A stretch of DNA of 64,000 nucleotides, taken from positions 3,100,001 to 3,164,000 of the forward strand of contig NZ_CP121682.1 of the NCBI RefSeq assembly GCF_029760955.1. Direction: 5' to 3'. The notes under the pieces are model-generated. The model did not search any database, was not told the origin of the DNA, and saw only the letters and a list, made by a program, of their open reading frames with translations. This document shows, piece by piece, positions 1 through 7,844 of the stretch. The DNA is from Streptomyces cathayae (GTDB lineage: Bacteria; Actinomycetota; Actinomycetes; Streptomycetales; Streptomycetaceae). The position numbers and the translations under genes were made by a program. How positions within the stretch are numbered: the first letter of the stretch is position 1; each line of letters opens with the position of its first letter.

Positions 1-614
1 GCGATGTCGGAGACGAAGAACCAGCCCTTCTCGTTGAGGTCGCGCAGTCCGTCGGAGAGCCCCGGCACGGTGAAGTGGCCGAGCGACTCGATCGCCGGGG
101 ACTGCTTGGCGGAGCCGCCCTGGTGGCCCTCGAAGGCCAGCGGGGCGAGGTAGCGGGTGGCGCCGAGGGCGAGGATGTTGATGGCCACACCGGAGACGAT
201 GTGGTTGACGTTGAAGGTGACGGTGACGAAGGCGTGCAGCAGACCGCCGAGGGCGCCGCCGATGAGGCCGACGAGGACGCCGGTCCACGGGCCCCACTGG
301 AAGCCGGCCCAGGCGCCGAACCAGGTGCCGAGGATCATCATGCCCTCGAGACCGATGTTGACGACGCCCGCGCGCTCGGCCCACAGACCGCCGAGTCCGG
401 CGAGGCCGATGGGCACGGCCAGCTGGAGGGCGGTGGACATCTGGCTGACGTTGGTGATGCCGTCCGCGCCGGTGATGATGCGGACGATCGAGACCAGGGC
501 CAGGGCGCCGGCGATGACCAGCAGCAGCACGGGCCACGACATGCGGCGGCCGGTGGGTGCCGCGGGCTGCAGCGAGGGCTGGTTGACGTCGGTCGCTGTG
601 GTCGGAGCGGTCAT
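1..614 (-). CDS. ABC transporter permease (BmpA/nucleoside type), C-terminus cut by the window edge
   Basis: The reading frame starts at ATG 614-612 and runs off the left edge; about 204 residues are visible. It is a hydrophobic inner-membrane permease of the branched-chain amino acid/ribose permease superfamily. After a short polar N-terminus (MTAPTTATDVNQ) several membrane segments follow, with family-typical stretches such as AERAGVVNIGLEGMMILG and NVNHIVSGVAINILALGATR. It is the second permease of the importer: its ATG overlaps the TGA of the permease at 611-1735 by 4 bp (ATGA), so the two are translationally coupled and probably form a heterodimeric channel. Family knowledge points to nucleosides as substrates, but the sequence alone cannot fix the substrate. 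Confidence 0.9.
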   Translation of the reverse strand, partial: MTAPTTATDVNQPSLQPAAPTGRRMSWPVLLLVIAGALALVSIVRIITGADGITNVSQMSTALQLAVPIGLAGLGGLWAERAGVVNIGLEGMMILGTWFGAWAGFQWGPWTGVLVGLIGGALGGLLHAFVTVTFNVNHIVSGVAINILALGATRYLAPLAFEGHQGGSAKQSPAIESLGHFTVPGLSDGLRDLNEKGWFFVSDI

Positions 615-1735
615 CGGCCGGCCACCTCCTTCGTGGAGTTGTTGTCGGCGCCGAGGACGAGACCCGCGGCGAGTTCCGCGCCGACCCGGCGCTGCTGGCG
701 GCGCAGGCCCCACTCGCGGACGGCCTCGTAGGAGACGACGACCGAGAGCACGATCAGGCCCTGCATGATGACCGCGATCTCCTTGTCGTAGCCGTGGAAG
801 TCCAGCTCGGGCGAGGCCTTGTCGAGCCAGGCCCACAGCAGGGCGGCGAAGGCGATGCCGACCGGGCTGTTGCGGCCGAGCAGGGCGATGCCGATGCCGA
901 GGAAGCCGATGCCGGTCGGGAAGTTCAGGCTGTAGGTGTGGGTGTCGCCGAGCAGGATGGGCAGGCCCGCGAGGCCCGCGAGACCGCCGGAGATCAGCAT
1001 GGCGCTGAGCACCATGCGCTTGGGGTTGACCCCGCTGGCCGCGGCGGCGGTCTGCGAGGCGCCGGAGGCGCGCAGGTCGAAGCCGAAGCGGGTGCGGTTG
1101 AGGACGACCCAGTAGCCGATGCCGAGGAGCGCGGCGAGGACGACCAGGCCGTAGATCTCGCCGGCCTCGCCCATGTCGATGCCGGGGACCCAGCCGGACT
1201 CGTGCATCACGCCGGTGGTGTTGTTGTTGCCGACCTTGACGCCGAAGACGGTCGGCAGCCACAGGTAGCCGATCACGGAGGTCGCGATCGCGTTGAGCAT
1301 GATCGTGGCGACGACCTCGCTGACCCCGCGGGTGACCTTGAGGACACCGGCGATGCCGGACCAGAAGGCGCCGGTGAGCACGGCGGTGAGCAGCAGCAGC
1401 GGGATCTGCAGGGCGGCCGGCAGGTTGGCGTGGGCGCCGACGATGGCGGCCATCATGGCGGCGAGTTGGTACTGGCCGTCGACACCGATGTTGAAGAGGT
1501 TCATCCGGAAGCCGATGGCCACCGCGAGGGCCGCGATGTAGTACATCGAGGCCTGGTTGATGATCAGGACCTGGATGTCGGAGAACATCGCCTGTTCGAA
1601 CATCAGGGCGAACGGCTCGACCGGGCTCTTGCCCGAGGCGAGCAGCACGATCGCGCTGAGCACGAAGGCCACGGCGAGCGCGATGACCGGGCCGGCCACC
1701 GCGAGGAGCACGCGCTCCTTGTCGAACTTCTTCAT
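611..1735 (-). CDS. ABC transporter permease (BmpA/nucleoside type), 374 aa
   Basis: This is an integral membrane permease with an N-terminal cytosolic stub (MKKFDKERVLL) and about 8-10 hydrophobic segments. Conserved family stretches are visible, including FRMNLFNIGVDGQYQLAAMMA and GVSEVVATIMLNAIA, where permeases of this family contact the ATPase. Its ATG (1735-1733) overlaps the TGA of the ATPase gene by 1 bp (TGATG), and its own TGA overlaps the start of the next permease. The ATPase and both permeases are therefore one coupled operon. Length is typical of the first permease in BmpA-type systems. The soluble partner is one or both lipoproteins encoded upstream at 3507-5931. Confidence 0.93.
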   Translation of the reverse strand: MKKFDKERVLLAVAGPVIALAVAFVLSAIVLLASGKSPVEPFALMFEQAMFSDIQVLIINQASMYYIAALAVAIGFRMNLFNIGVDGQYQLAAMMAAIVGAHANLPAALQIPLLLLTAVLTGAFWSGIAGVLKVTRGVSEVVATIMLNAIATSVIGYLWLPTVFGVKVGNNNTTGVMHESGWVPGIDMGEAGEIYGLVVLAALLGIGYWVVLNRTRFGFDLRASGASQTAAAASGVNPKRMVLSAMLISGGLAGLAGLPILLGDTHTYSLNFPTGIGFLGIGIALLGRNSPVGIAFAALLWAWLDKASPELDFHGYDKEIAVIMQGLIVLSVVVSYEAVREWGLRRQQRRVGAELAAGLVLGADNNSTKEVAGR

Positions 1736-3303
1736 CAGCGGGCCTCGTCTTCCGGAGACCGGGGGGCGTCGGCCCGGGTCTCGGGGGTCTCTTCGTGTTC
1801 GAGGTGTCCGGTGGCCGCACCCGTCATGGCGGTGCCGAGCTCCTCCGGGGTGATGGTCGTGGGGTCGGCGTCCGCGACCAGCCTGCCGTCGTAGATCACC
1901 CGGAGGGTGTCGGACAGACCGATCAGCTCGTCCAGGTCGGCGGAGATCAGGAGAACGGCGAGGCCCTCGCGGCGTGCTTCCCGGATGTGGTCCCAGATCG
2001 CGGCCTGCGCGCCGACGTCCACACCGCGGGTGGGGTGGGAGGCGATCAGGAAGCGGGGCCGGTGGCTCATCTCCCGGCCGATGATCAGCTTCTGCTGGTT
2101 GCCGCCGGAGAGGGAGGCGGCGGTGACGTCGATGCCGGGGGTGCGCACGTCGTACTTCCTGACGATGCGGCGGGTGTCCTTCTGGGCGGCCTTCAGGTCC
2201 AGCCAGACGCCCTTGGCGTTGGGCTTCTCCGTGACGTGGCCGAGGATACGGTTCTCCCAGAGGGGGGACTCGAGCAGCAGCCCGTGGCGGTGCCGGTCCT
2301 CGGGGATGTAGCCGATGCCCTCTTCGCGCCGCCGGCGGGTGGGCCAGGCGGTGATCTCCTCGTCGGCCAGCCGGATGACACCGGAGTCGGTGGTCCGCAG
2401 GCCGATGAGCGCGTCGACCAGTTCGGTCTGGCCGTTGCCCTCGACGCCGGCGATGCCGAGGATCTCGCCCTCGTGGATGGTGAAGCTGATGTCGTCGAGC
2501 AGGGCCTTGCCGCTGGCGGCCGCCAGGCGCAGCCTGTCGACGGTGAGCACCGGGCGGTCGGTGACCGTGGACTCGGCGGTCTGCGGCGTGGGCAGTTCGC
2601 TGCCGACCATCATCTCGGCGAGCTCGCGCGGGGTGGTCTCGGCGGGCACGGCGGTGCCGACGGTGGTGCCGCGGCGGATGACGGTGATGTCGTCGGCCAC
2701 GGAGAGGACTTCGCCCAGCTTGTGGGAGATGAAGATGACCGACAGGCCCTCCGCCTTGAGCTCGCGCAGGTTGTCGAAGAGCGCGTCGACCTCCTGCGGG
2801 ACCAGGACGGCGGTGGGCTCGTCGAGGATCAGCGTGGTGGCGCCGCGGTAGAGGACCTTGAGGATCTCCACGCGCTGGCGGGCGGCGACACCGAGCTCCT
2901 CGACCAGCAGGTCGGGGCGCACGCCGAGGCCGTAGCGGTCGGAGATCTCCTTGATCCTGCGCCGGGCCTTCGCGCCGATGCCGTACAGCTTCTCGCTGCC
3001 GAGCACCACGTTCTCCAGGACCGTGAGGTTGTCGGCGAGCATGAAGTGCTGGTGGACCATGCCGATGCCGCGGACGATGGCGTCGGCCGGCGAGGAGAAG
3101 GCGACCTGCTCGCCGTGGATCGCGATGGTGCCCTCGTCCGGCTTCTGCATGCCGTAGAGGATCTTCATCAGCGTCGACTTGCCGGCCCCGTTCTCACCGA
3201 CGAGGGCGTGCACGGTGCCTTTGCGGACCGTGAGGTGGATGTCGTGGTTGGCCACGACGCCCGGGAAACGCTTCGTGATCCCGGTGAGCTCGACGGCGGT
3301 CAC
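1735..3303 (-). CDS. ABC importer ATP-binding protein with two nucleotide-binding domains
   Basis: The protein (522 aa from the GTG at 3303) energises the nucleoside/sugar-type importer at the inner face of the membrane. NBD1 has Walker A GENGAGKST (36-44) and Walker B LILDEPTAVL. NBD2 has a degenerate Walker A (GVEGNGQTEL), the signature LSGGNQQK and a degenerate Walker B region (FLIASHPTRGVDVG). One competent and one degenerate site is usual for RbsA/NupA-type ATPases. The start is uncertain: the GTG at 3303-3301 has no ribosome-binding site, whereas an AGGAG (complement of 3355-3359) sits 6 nt before an in-frame ATC codon at 3348-3346, which would add 15 codons. The C-terminal ~25 residues are acidic and probably disordered. 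Confidence 0.93.
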   Translation of the reverse strand: MTAVELTGITKRFPGVVANHDIHLTVRKGTVHALVGENGAGKSTLMKILYGMQKPDEGTIAIHGEQVAFSSPADAIVRGIGMVHQHFMLADNLTVLENVVLGSEKLYGIGAKARRRIKEISDRYGLGVRPDLLVEELGVAARQRVEILKVLYRGATTLILDEPTAVLVPQEVDALFDNLRELKAEGLSVIFISHKLGEVLSVADDITVIRRGTTVGTAVPAETTPRELAEMMVGSELPTPQTAESTVTDRPVLTVDRLRLAAASGKALLDDISFTIHEGEILGIAGVEGNGQTELVDALIGLRTTDSGVIRLADEEITAWPTRRRREEGIGYIPEDRHRHGLLLESPLWENRILGHVTEKPNAKGVWLDLKAAQKDTRRIVRKYDVRTPGIDVTAASLSGGNQQKLIIGREMSHRPRFLIASHPTRGVDVGAQAAIWDHIREARREGLAVLLISADLDELIGLSDTLRVIYDGRLVADADPTTITPEELGTAMTGAATGHLEHEETPETRADAPRSPEDEAR

Positions 3304-3374
3304 CGATTCGTTGACCGCAGCGGCCGGGGGGCTGCTGGACGCGTTGATGGCGCACTCCTGGGGACGGGGGTCGT

Positions 3375-3386
3375 CTACGCGCGTAG
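3375..3386. promoter_or_regulatory. Perfect 12-bp palindrome, candidate operator of the ABC ATPase-permease operon
   Basis: CTACGCGCGTAG is a perfect palindrome lying just upstream of the ATPase gene. The GTCTACGCGCGT half recurs upstream of both lipoprotein genes, at 4612-4630 and 5981-5999 on the other strand. The shared motif suggests one regulator for all three units; its identity is unknown. Confidence 0.55.
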
Positions 3387-3427
3387 CGCCCCGACGGCAT
3401 CAAAAGGGGCGGCGCACCGAACAGACA

Positions 3428-3455
3428 GGGTGCGGGGAGCTTACTCCCCGCACCC
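3428..3455 (-). terminator. Stem-loop terminator after the first bmp lipoprotein gene
   Basis: The perfect 12-bp arms GGGTGCGGGGAG (3428-3439) and CTCCCCGCACCC (3444-3455) enclose the loop CTTA, 51 nt beyond the lipoprotein stop. There is no T-run, which is usual in Streptomyces. It separates the abundant binding protein from the downstream ATPase and permeases. Confidence 0.75.
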
Positions 3456-3506
3456 CGTCGAGCGGTCGCAGCCCCAGGGGTTACACGTTGCTCAGGACTT
3501 GCGGGC

Positions 3507-4556
3507 TCAGCTCGACTTGACCTTGATCTTGCCGCTGATGATGTCCTTCTTGGCCGTCTCGATGACGTCCTGGAGCTTGGCGTTGTCCGCGAACTTCGGG
3601 TTCGAGTTCGACAGGCTCACCTCGCCCGACTTCAGGTCGCCCGTGAGGACACCGGTCCGGGGGCTGCGGTCCTCGACCGACTGCGCCAGCTTGTACACGG
3701 ACTTGGCGACGTCCTTCATCGCCGAGGTGAGGATCCAGTCCTTGTACTTCGCCAGGGCTTCATGCTGGTACTGGTCGGAGTCCACACCGATCGCCCAGAC
3801 CTTGTTGGCGGCGGCGGCCTGGATGACTCCCTGACCGGACAGACCGGCCGCCGCGTAGACGACGTCGGCCTTCTTCTCGATCTGGCCCTCGGCGGCGGCC
3901 TTGCCCTTGTCCGGGCTGGAGAAGCCACCCTCCTCGGCGGTCTGCGTGAGGAACTGCGAGATGACCTTGACGTCCGGGTTCGTGTCCTTGACGCCCTGCT
4001 CGAAGCCGGCCCGGAACTTGTGGATCAGCGGGATGTCCACACCGCCCACGAAGCCGACCGTCTTCGTCTTGGTGGTCTCGGCGGCGGCGACACCGGCGAG
4101 GTAGGAGGCCTCCTCCTCGGCGAAGACCAGGTCGGCCACGTTGTCGGCCTCGACGGTGGAGTCGTCGACGATGCCGAAGGTGGTGTCCGGGTACTTCTCC
4201 GCGGCCTGCTTCACCGCGGAGGAGTAGAGGTAGCCGATGCCGATGACGGGGTCGTAGCCCTGCTTGGCCAGCGAGGTCAGCCGCTGCACCTTGTCCGCGT
4301 CGGTCTCACCGTCGGTGGGCTCGACGTCGGTGGTCTTGTAGCCGAACTCCTTCTTCGCCTGCTGCAGGCCCGCGTACGCGGCGTCGTTGAAGGACTGGTC
4401 ACCCCGGCCGCCGACGTCGTACGCGATGGCGATGCCCTTGTCGCCCTCGGACTCCGACGAACCGGAGGAGGTCGAGGTACCGCCGCAGGCGGAGAGCGCG
4501 AGGGCCAGAGAGGCGGTCGCTGCGCCTGCGACCGTGATCCGGGAAAACCGGCGCAT
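3507..4556 (-). CDS. BmpA/PnrA-family substrate-binding lipoprotein (copy 1)
   Basis: This is the extracytoplasmic binding protein of the adjacent ABC importer, 349 aa from the ATG at 4556. The start is fixed by a strong ribosome-binding site (AAGGAG, 9 nt upstream) and by the lipoprotein signal peptide MRRFSRITVAGAATASLALA ending in the lipobox LSAC with the lipidated Cys at 24. A Ser/Gly linker follows, then the periplasmic-binding-protein fold typical of purine-nucleoside receptors (GGRGDQSFNDAAYAG near the N-terminus, FVGGVDIPLIHKFRAGFEQG, GVDSDQYQ). It is a close paralogue of the protein at 4873-5931. Each copy has its own leader and terminator, so each is probably a monocistronic unit. 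Nucleoside uptake is the likely role, from the family. Confidence 0.93.
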   Translation of the reverse strand: MRRFSRITVAGAATASLALALSACGGTSTSSGSSESEGDKGIAIAYDVGGRGDQSFNDAAYAGLQQAKKEFGYKTTDVEPTDGETDADKVQRLTSLAKQGYDPVIGIGYLYSSAVKQAAEKYPDTTFGIVDDSTVEADNVADLVFAEEEASYLAGVAAAETTKTKTVGFVGGVDIPLIHKFRAGFEQGVKDTNPDVKVISQFLTQTAEEGGFSSPDKGKAAAEGQIEKKADVVYAAAGLSGQGVIQAAAANKVWAIGVDSDQYQHEALAKYKDWILTSAMKDVAKSVYKLAQSVEDRSPRTGVLTGDLKSGEVSLSNSNPKFADNAKLQDVIETAKKDIISGKIKVKSS

Positions 4557-4611
4557 GTGGGGTGCTCCTTCGTACAAGCGCCGGAAGATTCGGCTACGGC
4601 GCTGCTCGCCG

Positions 4612-4630
4612 CAGATTAACGCGCGTAGAC
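4612..4630 (-). promoter_or_regulatory. Operator-like motif upstream of bmp copy 1
   Basis: CAGATTAACGCGCGTAGAC lies 55 bp before the ATG and is identical over 19 bp to 5981-5999 in front of the second copy. The 8-bp core ACGCGCGT is palindromic. The GTCTACGCGCGT half is shared with the perfect palindrome at 3375-3386. Confidence 0.55.
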
Positions 4631-4754
4631 CTCCCAGGAAAACCCTTCTGTCCACCTTGTTATGGGCTCGTGGCCGATCCGCCTCCCCGCCCCACCTCAC
4701 CGTTTCCGATCGCAAACAGAGGAGGAGCCGTGCGCGGTACGGGAGTTGACGCAG

Positions 4755-4786
4755 CCGGGCGGGCACCTGTTCAGGTGCCCGCCCGG
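4755..4786 (-). terminator. Strong stem-loop terminator after bmp copy 2
   Basis: The perfect 15-bp arms CCGGGCGGGCACCTG (4755-4769) and CAGGTGCCCGCCCGG (4772-4786) are separated by TT, about 87 nt beyond the stop codon of copy 2 and before the promoter region of copy 1. Confidence 0.75.
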
Positions 4787-4872
4787 TGCTCGACGCGACG
4801 GTCGACGTTCCCGTATTGCCGGCCGCTATCGTCGGCCGACCCTGATCACCCGGATCACCCGAGTTACTCAGA

Positions 4873-5931
4873 TCACTCCGACTTGACCTTGATGGAGCCG
4901 TCGACGATGCCTTCCTTGGCCTTGGCCACGGCGTCCGTCAGACCCTCGATCTCGGCCATCTTCGGGTTGCTCTCGGAGAGGCCGACGCCGTCCACCTTCA
5001 GGTCGAAGACCTGGGTGCCGGTCCGCGGCTTGCCGTCCTCGACGGACTTGGCGAGGGCGTACACCGAACCGCCGACCTCCTTGGTGGCGGAGGTGAGGAT
5101 GAAGTCCTTGTACCCGGCGAGGGCTTCCTGCTGGTACTGGTCGGAGTCGACGCCGATCGCCCAGACCTTCGCCTTGGCGGCGGCCTCGACCACGCCCTGC
5201 CCGGAGAGACCGGCCGCCTGGTAGACGACGTCGGCCTTCTTCTCGATCTGGCCCTCGGCGGCGGCCTTGCCCTTGTCCGGGCTGGAGAAGCCACCCTCCT
5301 CGGCGGTCTGCGTGAGGAACTGCGAGATGACCTTGACCTTCGGGTCGGTGTCCTTGACACCCTGCTCGAAGCCGGCCCGGAACTTGTGGATCAGCGGGAT
5401 GTCCACACCGCCCACGAAGCCGACCGTCTTCGTCTCGGTGGCCTTGGCGGCGGCGACACCGGCGAGGTAGGAGGCCTCCTCCTCGGCGAACACGAGGGAG
5501 GCGACGTTCTCGCCCTCGACCACGGAGTCGACGATGCCGAAGGTGGTGTCCGGGTACTTCTCGGCCACGGCCTCCAACGCCGCCGTGTAGGCGAAGCCGA
5601 CGCCGATGACGGGGTTGTAGCCCTGCTTGGCGAGCGAGGTCAGGCGCTGCTCCTTGTCCGCGTCGGTCTCGCCGTCGGTGGGCTCGATGTCGGCGGTCTT
5701 GTAGCCGAACTCCTTCTCCGCCTGCTGCAGGCCCGCGTACGCGGCGTCGTTGAAGGACTGGTCGCCCTTGCCGCCGATGTCGTAGGCGATGGCGAGGCCG
5801 AGGTCTTTCTTGGTGTCGCCGCTGTCGCCCTTGCTGCCACTGTCACTGCTGGTGCCGCCGCAGGCCGTGGCGGCGAGTGCGAGCGACGCGACGCCCACCG
5901 CGACGCGAGTCAGTCTGGATATCCGACGCAT
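4873..5931 (-). CDS. BmpA/PnrA-family substrate-binding lipoprotein (copy 2)
   Basis: This is a second binding lipoprotein, 352 aa from the ATG at 5931, where the signal peptide MRRISRLTRVAVGVASLALA ends in the lipobox ATAC (Cys24). The mature part repeats the landmarks of copy 1 (GGKGDQSFNDAAYAG, FVGGVDIPLIHKFRAGFEQG, GVDSDQYQ) with differences concentrated at the linker and C-terminus, so the pair is a tandem duplication. Long identical stretches around 3880-4060 and 5250-5430 suggest recent duplication or gene conversion. It probably feeds the same ATPase and permeases, either with a different affinity or as extra copy number. The leader has only a weak ribosome-binding site. Confidence 0.93.
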   Translation of the reverse strand: MRRISRLTRVAVGVASLALAATACGGTSSDSGSKGDSGDTKKDLGLAIAYDIGGKGDQSFNDAAYAGLQQAEKEFGYKTADIEPTDGETDADKEQRLTSLAKQGYNPVIGVGFAYTAALEAVAEKYPDTTFGIVDSVVEGENVASLVFAEEEASYLAGVAAAKATETKTVGFVGGVDIPLIHKFRAGFEQGVKDTDPKVKVISQFLTQTAEEGGFSSPDKGKAAAEGQIEKKADVVYQAAGLSGQGVVEAAAKAKVWAIGVDSDQYQQEALAGYKDFILTSATKEVGGSVYALAKSVEDGKPRTGTQVFDLKVDGVGLSESNPKMAEIEGLTDAVAKAKEGIVDGSIKVKSE

Positions 5932-5980
5932 CTGAAGTTCCCCATTCCGCAAAGCCCCGCATCGGGTGCTCGGTCCGGCG

Positions 5981-5999
5981 CAGATTAACGCGCGTAGAC
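5981..5999 (-). promoter_or_regulatory. Operator-like motif upstream of bmp copy 2
   Basis: The same 19 bp as at 4612-4630 (CAGATTAACGCGCGTAGAC) lies 49 bp before the ATG of copy 2. The surroundings are otherwise less conserved than the motif, which argues for function rather than only a shared duplication. Confidence 0.5.
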
Positions 6000-6169
6000 A
6001 CTCCTGGGAACGGGGGGTCGCGGGGCTGTTATCCATTCGTGCCGCCACCGTGGCACGCGCACCCCCGCGCCCCTCCCCCGTCGCACGCGCGGGCGGAGCG
6101 CGGGGGAGAGCTCGAGTGGAGCACAAGGGGAACTCAAAGGGAACTCAAGTGGAAGAGAACCAGGGGCAG

Positions 6170-7459
6170 TTACCGCAGGGCGTCCAGCAGGGCGGCGGCG
6201 GTGAAGAGTTCGACTCCGACGGTGATGGCGTGCTCGTCGACGTCGAAGTCGCCCTGGTGCAGATCACGCACGGTGCGCTCGCCCGGAGGGCGGACCCCGA
6301 GACGGGCCATGGCACCGGGAACCCGCTCCAGGTACCAGGAGAAGTCCTCGCCGCCGAGACTCTGCTCGGTGCTCTCCACGGAGTCCGAGCCGCGCCGGGC
6401 GATCATGGCGTCCCGCAGGAGCTCGGTGACACCACCCTCGTTGACCACCGGCGGGACCCCGCGCACGTAGTTGATCTCCGACTTGGCACCGTGCAGGTTG
6501 GCCACCTCGTCGATCGCGGCGACCACGAGGTCGGGGGCCAGCAGCCAGGTGTTCAGGTCGAGGCAGCGCACGGTGCCGGAGAGTTCGGCGTGCTGCGGGA
6601 TGACGTTGGGCGCGTGGCCCGACTCGATCCTGCCCCAGGTCACGGCGAGCCCGCTGCGGCTGTCGACCCGCCGGCCCACCAGGGCGGGCACGTCGGTGAC
6701 GACCCGGGCGGCGGCGGTGACCAGGTCGGTGGTCAGATGCGGGCGGGCGGTGTGGCCGCCGGGGCCGTCCAGGGCGATCTCCAGACGGTCGCAGGCGGAG
6801 GTGATGGGGCCCTGGCGCAGCCCGATCCGCCCGGCGTCGACCCGGGGGTCGCAGTGCACGGCGATGATCCGCCCGACCCCGTCGAGCGCGCCGTCCACGA
6901 TGGCCTCGGAGGCGCCGCCGGGCAGCACCTCCTCGGCGGGCTGGAAGATCAGCCGCACCGGCCGGGGCAGCAGGCCCTGGCGGTGCAGTTCGGCGAGGAC
7001 CAGCCCGGCGCCCAGCACCACGGTGGTGTGCACGTCGTGGCCGCAGGCGTGCGCGCGGTCGGGCACGGTGGAGCGGTACGGGCACCCGGTCTTCATGTCG
7101 GGGATGGGCAGGCCGTCGATGTCGGCGCGCAGGGCGAGTATGCCCGTGTCCGTGCCGATGTCCGCGGGTGTGTCGATGTCCGCGGGTGCGTCGGCGGCGA
7201 TGCCGGTGTCGTCCGTCACCCCGATGTCACAGATGATCCCGGTTCCGCTGGAGAGCACGCGGGGCGCGAGGCCGGCCCGCTCGAGCCGCTCCTTGATCGC
7301 CGCGGTGGTGCGGAACTCCTGGTTGCCCAGCTCGGGGTGCATGTGCAGGTCGCGCCGGAACGCGATGAGCTCGGTGCGCAGCATCTCAGGGAGGGCGCCC
7401 GGAAGCACCGCCCCTCCGGGCAGATCGACCTCGGACTCCAGTGACATCAGTTGCTTCAC
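6170..7459 (-). CDS. M20-family amidohydrolase (M20D type)
   Basis: This is a 429-aa cytosolic metallohydrolase of the N-acyl-amino-acid amidohydrolase/carboxypeptidase type that cleaves amide bonds of small acylated or peptide substrates. Family signatures are visible: LRADIDGLP, ACGHDVHTTVVLGAGLVLAE with metal-binding His residues, FQPAEE with the catalytic Glu, and a dimerisation-domain segment DGPGGHTARP. Length fits the family. Odd: between the N-terminal helix and LRADIDGLP there is a run rich in Asp, Thr, Ala and Ile, encoded by degenerate tandem DNA repeats around 7140-7220; this looks like a local expansion. The first ATG is used (MKQLMSLES); the second Met at residue 5 is an alternative. 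Substrate is unknown. Confidence 0.88.
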   Translation of the reverse strand: MKQLMSLESEVDLPGGAVLPGALPEMLRTELIAFRRDLHMHPELGNQEFRTTAAIKERLERAGLAPRVLSSGTGIICDIGVTDDTGIAADAPADIDTPADIGTDTGILALRADIDGLPIPDMKTGCPYRSTVPDRAHACGHDVHTTVVLGAGLVLAELHRQGLLPRPVRLIFQPAEEVLPGGASEAIVDGALDGVGRIIAVHCDPRVDAGRIGLRQGPITSACDRLEIALDGPGGHTARPHLTTDLVTAAARVVTDVPALVGRRVDSRSGLAVTWGRIESGHAPNVIPQHAELSGTVRCLDLNTWLLAPDLVVAAIDEVANLHGAKSEINYVRGVPPVVNEGGVTELLRDAMIARRGSDSVESTEQSLGGEDFSWYLERVPGAMARLGVRPPGERTVRDLHQGDFDVDEHAITVGVELFTAAALLDALR

Positions 7460-7844
7460 CCTTTGAAGGGTAGGACGCCGGGGCGGTCCGCTGCTCCCCG
7501 ATCAAGAAAAATCAGCCCGTCAGGGGAAGAAAAACCGGCGGCCCCGCGCATAGCCGTATATCGGGATGGGTAAACTTGCCGCTCTTGCGCGGAGCATGAG
7601 GCCACCCGGCCCGCCGGTGCGTGACATCGGTCACAGCGGCTGTTCCGCTGTGCTTCCGTCGTCGCTCCGCCGCTCTCCGGCACCTTTTTCACCGCACTTC
7701 ACCTCTCCTCGGTGTACCACGCATCGCCCGGGGCACGCCGACCGGTTCAGGTGCCGGACCCGGCGTCCGCGCCATCGCCGCCGCCCACGCGTACGGGTGA
7801 AAGCGTCTCCGTGGCCCCGGGTTCCGCCGATAGGGTGCGGGGCC
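7460..7844. other. 385-bp divergent intergenic region
   Basis: It separates the minus-strand amidohydrolase from the plus-strand methyltransferase. An A-rich patch (7504-7536) and a possible minus-strand -10 (TATACG, complement of 7555-7560) could belong to the amidohydrolase promoter. Open frames here have no coding support. Confidence 0.4.

Larger units (their letters stand above)
4557..4872. other. 316-bp intergenic region between the two bmp genes
   Basis: From left to right it holds the ribosome-binding site of copy 1, the operator-like motif at 4612-4630, about 120 bp with no recognisable signal, and the terminator of copy 2 at 4755-4786. I see no credible gene in it. Confidence 0.6.

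Noticed and set aside
75..768. Open frames on the plus strand opposite the ABC permease genes
   Set aside because: They are shadows of the minus-strand permeases: low-complexity Gly/Asp/Arg or Pro/Arg translations and no start signals.
1795..3834. 679-codon plus-strand frame
   Set aside because: It is antisense to the ABC ATPase; the composition (Asp/Gly/Leu/Val runs) and the intact Walker motifs on the other strand show that it is a mirror frame.
6127..6160. GGGAACTCAA direct repeats near the amidohydrolase stop
   Set aside because: Two short imperfect copies only; no sign of a binding-site array.
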